Below are positions 7,773 through 13,877 of a DNA stretch of 15,438 bases, one piece after another. The notes under the pieces are model-generated. The model saw only the letters and a program-made list of their open reading frames with translations, had not been told where the DNA came from and made no database searches. The translations under genes were made by a program, and so were the position numbers. The stretch spans positions 1 through 15,438 of the forward strand of contig JAFAAW010000116.1 of the NCBI GenBank assembly GCA_023426365.1, given 5' to 3'. Numbering within the stretch: the first letter of the stretch is position 1; the number at the start of each line of letters is the position of its first letter. Source of the DNA: Pseudomonadota bacterium. GTDB taxonomy: Bacteria; Pseudomonadota; Alphaproteobacteria; Rhodospirillales; Magnetospirillaceae.

Positions 7773-9867
7773 CCAGCAGCACTAGCGAACGGGCGTCCAG
7801 CGGATAATCCTGGCCCGATTCGTGGACCAGGCTTTGGCGCATGGGCTCGAAGGTGTCGATCCACACCTCCCAGCGGCGATCCTTGTCGGGCAGGCGGAAC
7901 GGCACCGGCTGCCAGAACGAGTTGAGCAGCAGAAGGAACGGCATGTCGCGCTGCGGCAGGCCGCCTTCGGTGGTGTAGTAGAAATCGCCGGTGTCGCCGG
8001 TGAACAGCATGCCCAGGGTGCGGCCGTCGGGGTACGCCCAGTCGGCCTCATTCATCTCGCTGCCGTCGGGCTTCAGCCAGACGATGTCGGCGCCCTGCTC
8101 GGTGCGGCCGCGGAAGAAGCGGCGGCGGTGGAAAACCGGGTGGTGGCGGCGGATGGCGATCAGGCGGCGGGCAAAGGCGATCAGATCCTCGTCGGCCTTG
8201 CCCCAGTCGATCCAGGCGATGGCATTGTCCTGGCAATAGGCGTTGTTGTTGCCGCCCTGGGAATGGCCCAGCTCGTCCCCCGCCAACAGCATGGGCACGC
8301 CCTGGCTCAGCATCAGCGTGGCCAGCAGGTTGCGCTGCTGGCGGCGGCGCAGTTCCAGGATGTCGGAATCCTGGGTCGGCCCCTCGGCGCCGCAATTCCA
8401 CGACGTGTTGTCGTTGGTGCCGTCGCGGTTGTCCTCGCCGTTGGCCTCGTTGTGCTTGTCGTTGTAGCCGACCAGATCGGCCAGGGTGAAGCCGTCATGG
8501 GCGGTGATGAAATTGACGCTGGCATAGGGGCGGCGCCCGCGATGGCCGAACAGGTCGGCCGAGCCGGTCAGGCGTGACGCCAGTTCCGGCAATTGGCTGC
8601 CGTCGCCGCGCCAATAGCGGCGCACCACGTCGCGGTAGCGGCCGTTCCATTCCGACCAGCCGGGCGGGAAGCCGCCCACCTGATAGCCGCCGTGGCCCAG
8701 GTCCCACGGCTCGGCGATCAGCTTGACCCCCGACAGGACGGGGTCTTGGCGGATGGCGTCGAAAAAGGCCGAGCCGGGGTCGTAATGAAGCCCCTCGCGC
8801 GCCAGCGAGGCGGTCAGGTCGAAGCGGAAGCCGTCCACGTGCATTTCCGTGACCCAATAGCGCAAGGAATCCAGCACAAGCTGCAACACGCGCGGATGGC
8901 TGAGGTCCAGGGTGTTGCCGCAGCCGGTGGAATCCCAGTAATAGCGCGGGTCTTCCGGCACCAGCTTGTAATAGGTGGCGTTATCGATGCCCTTGAAGCT
9001 GAAGGTCGGCCCCAGGTGGTTGCCCTCGGCGGTGTGGTTGTAGACCACGTCCAGGATGATCTCGATGCCGGCGTCGTGAAAGCGGCGCACCATGGACTTG
9101 AACTCGGACAGCCGCCCGGTGCCCAGATAGCGCGGTTCCAGCGCGAAGAAGCCGATGGAATTGTAGCCCCAGTAATTGCGCAAGCCCCGTTCCACCAGGG
9201 GGCGGTCGTCGAAGAAGGCGTGGATGGGCAGCAATTCCACCGCCGTCACCCCCAGCGCGCGCAGGTGCTCGATCACCCCCGGCCATGCCAGCCCGGCAAA
9301 GGTGCCGCGGCGGCGTTCGGGCACGTCGCCGTTCAGCATGGTCAGGCCGCGCACATGGGCCTCGTACAGCACGGTCTGCGACCAGTGGGTATTGGGGCGG
9401 CGTTCGTCGCCCCAGGTGAAGGCGGTGTCCACCACCTGGCATTTGGGCATGGAACGCGCGTTGTCGCGGCGGTCGAAGGCCAGGTCCTCGCGCGGGCTGC
9501 CCAGGCGATAGGCGAAATGGGCGTCGGTCCAGCGCAAGCCCCCCACCAATTGCTTGGCATAGGGGTCCAGCAACAGCTTGTGCGGGTTGAAGCGGTGCCC
9601 CGCCTGGGGCTGATAGGAGCCGTGGACGCGATAGCCGTACAGGCGGCCCGGCAGCAGGTCGGGGACATAGCCGTGCCATACCTCGTCGGTGTATTCGGGC
9701 AGCGGGATGCGTTCGACCTCGCGCTCGCCGGCGGCGTCGAACAGGCACAGCTCCACCCGCTCCGCATGGGCCGAGAACAGGGCGAAATTGACGCCCGCGC
9801 CGTCCCAGGTGGCGCCCAGCGGATGGGGCGTGCCGGGCCAGATGCGGGCACGGGGCGTGGCGGCCAT
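7762..9867 (-). CDS. glgX: Glycogen debranching enzyme GlgX
   Basis: The 701-residue enzyme hydrolyses alpha-1,6 branches of limit-dextrin glycogen in the cytoplasm. A CBM48-like N-terminal domain (about 10-100, PGTPHPLGATWDGAGVNFALFS) precedes a GH13 barrel. The barrel has DVVYNH at 273-278, GFRFD with nucleophile Asp350, acid/base Glu386 in AEPWDLG, and transition-state Asp458 in AHDGF. NYWGYNSIGFFA at 231-242, the NHTAEGN loop at 277-283 and the NGEDNRDG segment at 476-483 are typical of the GlgX/TreX subfamily. Length is as expected. GAGGAG about 8-10 nt upstream supports ATG 9867. No other glg gene lies next to it, and the gene appears to be transcribed alone. TreX/isoamylase activity on trehalose-pathway glucans is the alternative, but no treY or treZ is visible here. 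Confidence 0.95.
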   Translation of the reverse strand: MAATPRARIWPGTPHPLGATWDGAGVNFALFSAHAERVELCLFDAAGEREVERIPLPEYTDEVWHGYVPDLLPGRLYGYRVHGSYQPQAGHRFNPHKLLLDPYAKQLVGGLRWTDAHFAYRLGSPREDLAFDRRDNARSMPKCQVVDTAFTWGDERRPNTHWSQTVLYEAHVRGLTMLNGDVPERRRGTFAGLAWPGVIEHLRALGVTAVELLPIHAFFDDRPLVERGLRNYWGYNSIGFFALEPRYLGTGRLSEFKSMVRRFHDAGIEIILDVVYNHTAEGNHLGPTFSFKGIDNATYYKLVPEDPRYYWDSTGCGNTLDLSHPRVLQLVLDSLRYWVTEMHVDGFRFDLTASLAREGLHYDPGSAFFDAIRQDPVLSGVKLIAEPWDLGHGGYQVGGFPPGWSEWNGRYRDVVRRYWRGDGSQLPELASRLTGSADLFGHRGRRPYASVNFITAHDGFTLADLVGYNDKHNEANGEDNRDGTNDNTSWNCGAEGPTQDSDILELRRRQQRNLLATLMLSQGVPMLLAGDELGHSQGGNNNAYCQDNAIAWIDWGKADEDLIAFARRLIAIRRHHPVFHRRRFFRGRTEQGADIVWLKPDGSEMNEADWAYPDGRTLGMLFTGDTGDFYYTTEGGLPQRDMPFLLLLNSFWQPVPFRLPDKDRRWEVWIDTFEPMRQSLVHESGQDYPLDARSLVLLVRV

Positions 9868-9968
9868 GGCGCGCTCTCTCCTCGTGCGAGGGGGATAGCG
9901 GGCAGATGGTGGGCGCGGGTGCGCCCGCCAGCCTGTCCTTTCGAGAGGGGGCCGTCACATCTTGACGT

Positions 9969-9997
9969 TTGCGCGGGCGTGCCGGTCGCGCGATAAT
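9969..9997 (+). promoter_or_regulatory. Candidate promoter for the 10045 gene
   Basis: TTGCGC (9969-9974), a 17-nt spacer and GATAAT (9992-9997, one mismatch) lie 48 nt ahead of the start codon. The same AT-rich block read on the minus strand gives AATTAT with TTGCCC 18 nt upstream, so it might also serve glgX. The second reading is weak. Confidence 0.45.
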
Positions 9998-10044
9998 TTG
10001 CTTCCCGATGGGGCGGGGGCAACGGCGGCCAGGGGACGGTTGCC

Positions 10045-11109
10045 ATGAAGGACATTGGGCACAACGCGGCGGTCAGGCAAATCACCGACGCCCTGAAAGG
10101 GCCGGTGGCGGCGGTTTTCCGCGACCTCATCCCCTCGTTCGGCGACATGGACGGGGACGAGTTCTACGACTCCGTGCTGGCGTCGTCGGACCTGCTGCAC
10201 GGCCTGATCCTGATTTTCCACAAGCGGCGCGACGCCTTCGCCCACCTGCTGGTGGACGCCCAGGGGCGGCCGGTGGGCGACGATTTCGTCCGGCTGCGCT
10301 GCGGCCGGTCGGTGCACGACATCATCTCCATGATCGTGCGCACCCATGCGAAAAAGCACTTCCGCAAAACCCTGGGCGGCGATCCCAACGATCCGCGCAG
10401 CAGGGCGGGCAGGCTGTACCAGGCCATGAACGAATACCTGATCCATGAATGGCAGGTGCCGCTGGTGCCCCATTACGCCGGCATCTCCGAAGCCAAGATG
10501 CGCGAACTTGGCCCCATGCTGCTGGACCTCAAGACCGCCGAGCAGGTCAACGAGGTGGCGGCCCGTTCCAGCGCGCCGCGCGCCGCGGTGGCCGAGGCGC
10601 CCGGGCCGGTCCAGGCGGCCAACGCCAACAGCGACGCCGCCGGTCTGGTGGAGGCGCGCCGCCGCCTGGAGACCATGGTGGTCGAAAACCGCTCGCGCGA
10701 GGAGGAGTTCTGGTGGGAAACCCTGAATGACCCCGTGGTGCGCCAGAGCCTGGGCAATCCGGTCGAAAGCGAGATGCGCGAGCTGACCGCCGCCTTCTGC
10801 CAGTTGGGCGACGCCACCCGCAGCACCCTGCTGGCGCCGTTGGGGCTGTCGCTGCATCAGGCGGCGGTGCTGCTGGGCACCTGTTACCGCACGCTGGGGC
10901 GCGCCGGCTTCGGCCAGATCTTCGGCAAGCCGGGCAGCGCCGGCGCGGTCGGCGGCTTCGCCGCCAAGCTCAAGGCCAAGGGGGTGTCGTCGCGCAGCGA
11001 CGTGCGCTCGCTGGGCCGTCAGGTCGAGGGGATCCTGGCCACCATGCCGCGCCCGGCCGGCGCCCGGCCCACCGCCCGCCCGGCCACCCCCCGCCCGGCG
11101 GCGCAATAG
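10045..11109 (+). CDS. Uncharacterised 354-residue cytoplasmic protein
   Basis: I do not recognise this protein. It has no signal peptide or membrane segment and looks mainly alpha-helical. Residues 1-170 form a dense helical region with conserved-looking charged and aromatic positions (FRDLIPSFGDMDGDEFYD at 25-42, IFHKRRDAF at 57-65, RTHAKKHFRKTLGG at 99-112). Residues 173-200 are an Ala/Pro/Asn-rich linker. Residues 203-290 form a second helical block, with EEEFWWETLNDPVVRQSL at 219-236 and a Cys/aromatic-rich stretch near 250-290. The tail 335-354 is Pro/Ala/Arg/Thr-rich and probably disordered. AGGGGAC ahead of ATG 10045 and a plausible promoter support expression, and codon use matches the neighbours. 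A linker plus basic tail suggests a scaffold or nucleic-acid-associated protein, but that is only inference. Confidence 0.85.
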   Translation: MKDIGHNAAVRQITDALKGPVAAVFRDLIPSFGDMDGDEFYDSVLASSDLLHGLILIFHKRRDAFAHLLVDAQGRPVGDDFVRLRCGRSVHDIISMIVRTHAKKHFRKTLGGDPNDPRSRAGRLYQAMNEYLIHEWQVPLVPHYAGISEAKMRELGPMLLDLKTAEQVNEVAARSSAPRAAVAEAPGPVQAANANSDAAGLVEARRRLETMVVENRSREEEFWWETLNDPVVRQSLGNPVESEMRELTAAFCQLGDATRSTLLAPLGLSLHQAAVLLGTCYRTLGRAGFGQIFGKPGSAGAVGGFAAKLKAKGVSSRSDVRSLGRQVEGILATMPRPAGARPTARPATPRPAAQ

Positions 11110-11229
11110 CCCGTTTCCCCATACCGCCATCGCGCTAACGCGAGTCATTCGCATTTGCTCTTGCGCGCGTGTGGCGGGGCATGCCACCCTGTCGGTTAGC
11201 ATTCCATCTCGCCCCGCGCCGTTCGCGCG

Positions 11230-11251
11230 GCAGGAGGGTTGCAGGAGGGTT
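11230..11251 (+). repeat. Tandem duplication of an 11-bp Shine-Dalgarno unit
   Basis: GCAGGAGGGTT occurs twice back to back (11230-11240 and 11241-11251), giving two AGGAGG sites. The second is 7 nt from ATG 11256, the ideal distance; the first is 18 nt away. This is the strongest ribosome binding context in the window and decides the start of the small ORF. Confidence 0.9.
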
Positions 11252-11255
11252 CTTC

Positions 11256-11402
11256 ATGTTCCTGTGGCGCAGTCTGACCCCGGCCGCCATCGCCGCCGCC
11301 GCCGCCGCCTTGACCCGGGCCAAGCCGGCGGACAAGCCGGCCGGCGCGTCGGCCGCGAAAGGTGATGTCGGGTCTTCGCCCGCGGAGATTGCAAAAAATT
11401 AA
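11256..11402 (+). CDS. Small protein of 48 residues, function unknown
   Basis: The ORF runs from ATG 11256 to TAA 11400-11402. The product starts MFLWRSLTPAAIAAAAAALT and continues with a Lys/Ala/Pro/Ser/Gly-rich half (RAKPADKPAG and onward). The first 20 residues could be a short membrane-inserting or signal-like helix, or simply an Ala-rich helix; the rest is probably disordered. The main evidence that it is real is the duplicated optimal SD. I know no family for it. It stands 146 bp after the 354-residue gene and 81 bp before the RlmJ-like gene on the same strand, so it may be part of their transcript. It could also be a leader peptide for the downstream gene. Confidence 0.55.
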   Translation: MFLWRSLTPAAIAAAAAALTRAKPADKPAGASAAKGDVGSSPAEIAKN

Positions 11403-11483
11403 TACCCAACTTGCCTGCTAAGCTATTGACGCGAAGGCGGCTTGTGGGCGTCATAGGGGCCGGACGGAAAAGGCTGGGACCCC

Positions 11484-12251
11484 ATGACCCTGGATCATCG
11501 CGCAACCTTGTGGAACCAGTTCATTCTGGCGGCTGCGGTGGGCCGTATGGCCCGGCCGGTGGCGGAACGGGCGGGCGACGATCTGGTCTATTTCTCCTAT
11601 ACGGACACCCATGCCGGGGCGGGCGCCCTGCCGGGGCCGCTGCCCTGCGTCGGCAGCATCATCGAAAATCACGGCCGATTCACCAACCGGGCCTGGTTTT
11701 CCGCCGTTCCCGGCCCGTTGCCGCCCGATTCCCATCCCGGTTCGTGGGTGGTGGCGGGGCGCGTGCTGGCGGCGGTCGGCGGGCCGCAACTGGCCATCGA
11801 GATGGACGTCAACGACCTGGACCCGGCCATGATGGAAGCGGCCAAGGCGGCGCGCGAACGCGGCTGGGTCCGCCTGTGGAGCCATGACTGGTTCTTGTTC
11901 CTGCGCTCGCGCCTGAACCGGCCGGAACGGCCCCATTTCGTGTTCGTCGATCCGCCGTCGGATGACCCGCGCGGCCCCGCCTATGGCATCGACGCCGCCA
12001 TTCTGATGGACACCATGGCGGTGCCCTACATGCTCAGCTATCCCGTGCGCGGCTGCCAGACCGCCATCGATCAGGTCGGCCGCACCGGGCTGGAATTGGT
12101 GCTGGCGGACGGGTCCGGTTTCGGCGTGCTGTTGGGGGGCGGTGCGGAAACCGCGCTGCTGGACGTGATCTCGGACCTCAAGGTCCTGGCGGAACTGCTG
12201 GGCGGCGAGTTCGTGCCCCGCCTGCCGGCCACGGTGGATTACTCGATCTAA
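11484..12251 (+). CDS. Divergent RlmJ-like protein (SAM methyltransferase fold), catalytic motif altered
   Basis: The 255-residue protein resembles RlmJ, the 23S rRNA A2030 N6-methyltransferase. YTDTHAGAG (39-47) matches the SAM-binding YxDTHAGAG of RlmJ. QLAIEMDVNDLDP (102-114) lies where RlmJ has its acidic-loop QLxELHPxDFP. FVFVDPPS (152-159) corresponds to LILIDPPY. LSYPVRG (184-190) corresponds to WYPV. The order and spacing agree with the family. Two departures stand out: the DPPY tyrosine is Ser159, and the N-terminal RHxFHAGNHADVxKH block of RlmJ is reduced to a loosely similar HRATLWNQFILAAAVGRM. Length is slightly under the usual 280. It may methylate a different substrate or be a non-catalytic relative. 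The SD before ATG 11484 is weak. Similarity is judged from memory of the E. coli protein. Confidence 0.75.
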   Translation: MTLDHRATLWNQFILAAAVGRMARPVAERAGDDLVYFSYTDTHAGAGALPGPLPCVGSIIENHGRFTNRAWFSAVPGPLPPDSHPGSWVVAGRVLAAVGGPQLAIEMDVNDLDPAMMEAAKAARERGWVRLWSHDWFLFLRSRLNRPERPHFVFVDPPSDDPRGPAYGIDAAILMDTMAVPYMLSYPVRGCQTAIDQVGRTGLELVLADGSGFGVLLGGGAETALLDVISDLKVLAELLGGEFVPRLPATVDYSI

Positions 12252-12338
12252 GCCCGCCCCCAACTGGCTTCGCCCCAGCCTCCGCTCGGGCGTGCCAGGA
12301 CAAGCGGGCAGGGATGCGGACACGCCCGCATGCCTCCC

Positions 12339-13223
12339 TCAGAAGAACCGGCCGGCCTCGGTTTCCGCCTGGGCGGCGCGGTCGTCGCCCAGCCGCCGGA
12401 ACAGGCTGGCCGCGTGCTTGAAGGCGGCCTGCGCCTTGCCCGCCTCCACCGGGGCCAGCAGCCGGCCCAGATCCATCAGCACCTCGGCCTCGCCCTTCAG
12501 ATGGCCGGTGGCGGCGAACAGGTGGCGCGCGGCCTCCAGGTGCTGGCGGGCGTCGGCGGCATTGCCCAGATGGATCAGCAGATTGCCCAGCGCGTGGCTG
12601 GCCGCCGCCTCGCCCAGCGCGTCGCCGGCCTCGCGGTACAGCTCCAGCGCCTGTTCGTATTGCTCGTGCGCGCGGTCGGAATGTCCGGCGCGGCCGTGTA
12701 ATTGGGCGGCGGATTTCAGGGCATGGGCCTGGCCCAGGGTGTCGCCGGCGCGGCGGTACAGCGCCAACGCCTGGGTATAATGGTCGAGCGCAATATCCTG
12801 GCGGCCCTGGTCGCGCTCCATATGCCCCATGCGCTTGGCCACATGGGCCAGCCCGGAATGGTCCGACGCGCTGTCGTACAGCTCGCGCGCGGACGCATAG
12901 AACTGCCCCGCCTCCTTGGCGTTGCCCTCGCGGTGGGCCAGTTCGCCCAAGCGCACCAGGATGCCGGCCTGATCGCGCTGGTCGCCGTCGCGGGCATAGA
13001 GCGCGCGGGCATCGGCATAGGCTTCGCGCGCGGCGGCGAAACGCCCGCTTTCGCTTTCGAAATCGCCCAGCATGGTCAGCGCCTGGGCCTCGCCCGGCGC
13101 GTCGCCGTTCTCGTGATAGACCAGGCGGGCGCGGCGGAAGGCTTCGCGCGCCTGTTGGCGCTGGCCGGCAAGCCACAGCTTTTCGGCATCGTCCAGGATG
13201 GTGTCGGCGGCCGTCTTGGTCAT
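12339..13223 (-). CDS. Tetratricopeptide (TPR) repeat protein
   Basis: The 294-residue protein is made almost entirely of helix-turn-helix repeats with a strict 40-residue period. Gly (once Ser) closes each half-unit at 20, 40, 60, 80, 100, 120, 140, 160, 180, 200, 220 and 240, with LG or MG pairs near 53, 93 and 133. About seven units are present, ending with a more divergent one (250-285). Recurring blocks are A..A..LG...A..., A...Y..AL.LYR.AGD and GEA.A. There is no signal peptide or membrane segment, so it should be a cytoplasmic interaction scaffold. GAGGAG 7 nt upstream sets ATG 13223. It faces the RlmJ-like gene and diverges from the pentapeptide gene, and nothing in the sequence names its partner. 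Confidence 0.93.
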   Translation of the reverse strand: MTKTAADTILDDAEKLWLAGQRQQAREAFRRARLVYHENGDAPGEAQALTMLGDFESESGRFAAAREAYADARALYARDGDQRDQAGILVRLGELAHREGNAKEAGQFYASARELYDSASDHSGLAHVAKRMGHMERDQGRQDIALDHYTQALALYRRAGDTLGQAHALKSAAQLHGRAGHSDRAHEQYEQALELYREAGDALGEAAASHALGNLLIHLGNAADARQHLEAARHLFAATGHLKGEAEVLMDLGRLLAPVEAGKAQAAFKHAASLFRRLGDDRAAQAETEAGRFF

Positions 13224-13319
13224 GGTTCGGCTCCTCGTACCCCTCTGTCTTCAAGGTAGGACCGATTGCCGCGCAGGTAAACCATCCGCGCGGCGGGGGT
13301 GGGCGGTGGAATAATCGCG

Positions 13320-13348
13320 TTGCCGCCGGCCCGTTCCGGGATTAAACC
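13320..13348 (+). promoter_or_regulatory. Weak candidate promoter of the pentapeptide-repeat gene
   Basis: TTGCCG (13320-13325) and TAAACC (13343-13348) are 17 nt apart. The -10 matches consensus at only three bases. If used, the transcript would begin at about 13355, practically at ATG 13356. Confidence 0.25.
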
Positions 13349-13355
13349 TAAGGCT

Positions 13356-13859
13356 ATGCGTGCTTGCTTCCTGCTGCTTTTGGTTTTTCTTGCCGTTGCC
13401 GGCCGGCCGTGGTCCGCCGCCGCGGCCGATTGTACCCAGCCGGCCGAGGCCAAGGTGGATTGGCAGCGGTGCTATGTGGACGGCCGCGACCTTGCCGGCC
13501 ACGACCTGTCGGGCGCGCGCCTGCGCGAGACCAGCTTTCAGCGCGCCGTGCTGGACCGCGCGGTGCTGACCGGCGTGGACGGCTATCGCGCCCGTTTCGT
13601 CAGCGCCAGCATGAAGGCGGTGCGGCTGGACGGCGGCGTGTTGGCCGAGGCCGATTTCACCAAGGCCGATCTGGCCGGCGCCTCGCTGCGCGACACCGAT
13701 TTGCGCCGCGCCAGGTTCTTCCGCGCCAACCTGCGCGGCGCCGACCTGACCGGCGCCAAGATGCTGGGGGCCGATTTCCTGAATGCCGACCTGTCCGGCG
13801 CGCGCTGGATCGACGGCAGCCGCATCTGTGCCGAAGGGTCCGTCGGCCAGTGCAACTAG
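13356..13859 (+). CDS. Exported pentapeptide-repeat protein
   Basis: The 167-residue precursor begins MRACFLLLLVFLAVAG and ends its signal near AAAAD at about 21-25, so the mature protein should be periplasmic or secreted. From residue 46 to 151 a large hydrophobic residue (Leu, Phe, Met, Trp) recurs every fifth position, with only position 76 breaking the rule. Typical units are ADFTK, ADLAG, ANLRG, ADLTG. That predicts a right-handed quadrilateral beta-helix of about five turns. Cys26 and Cys39 precede the helix and Cys158 and Cys166 follow it, a possible pair of disulfide caps. ATG 13356 is chosen for the signal peptide; its SD (TAAGG) is too close to be good. The GGDEF gene begins 18 bp later. 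Function unknown; family roles vary from gyrase mimicry to scaffolding, and export argues against gyrase. Confidence 0.88.
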   Translation: MRACFLLLLVFLAVAGRPWSAAAADCTQPAEAKVDWQRCYVDGRDLAGHDLSGARLRETSFQRAVLDRAVLTGVDGYRARFVSASMKAVRLDGGVLAEADFTKADLAGASLRDTDLRRARFFRANLRGADLTGAKMLGADFLNADLSGARWIDGSRICAEGSVGQCN

Positions 13860-13877
13860 GTCCGGGAGTGTAGTGCC

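Noticed and set aside
8593..9996. 467-codon open frame antisense to glgX
   Set aside because: Shadow frame of glgX; no SD or recognisable domain.
11130..11143. Short palindrome TCGCG-CTAA-CGCGA after the 354-residue gene as a terminator
   Set aside because: Only 5 bp of stem and no T-run; could be chance at this GC content.
9955..11202. 415-codon open frame antisense to the 354-residue gene
   Set aside because: No SD, low-complexity Gly/Ala/Arg/His composition; the plus strand has SD, promoter and ordinary amino-acid composition.
11426..11455. TTGACG at 11426 as -35 of a promoter for the RlmJ-like gene
   Set aside because: No acceptable -10 at 16-18 nt; the best option (GTCATA at 18 nt) is poor.
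12178..13254. 358-codon frame overlapping the TPR gene on the same strand
   Set aside because: Arg/Pro/Gly-rich frame-shifted shadow, also running into the end of the RlmJ-like gene; the TPR frame has SD and a strict repeat period.
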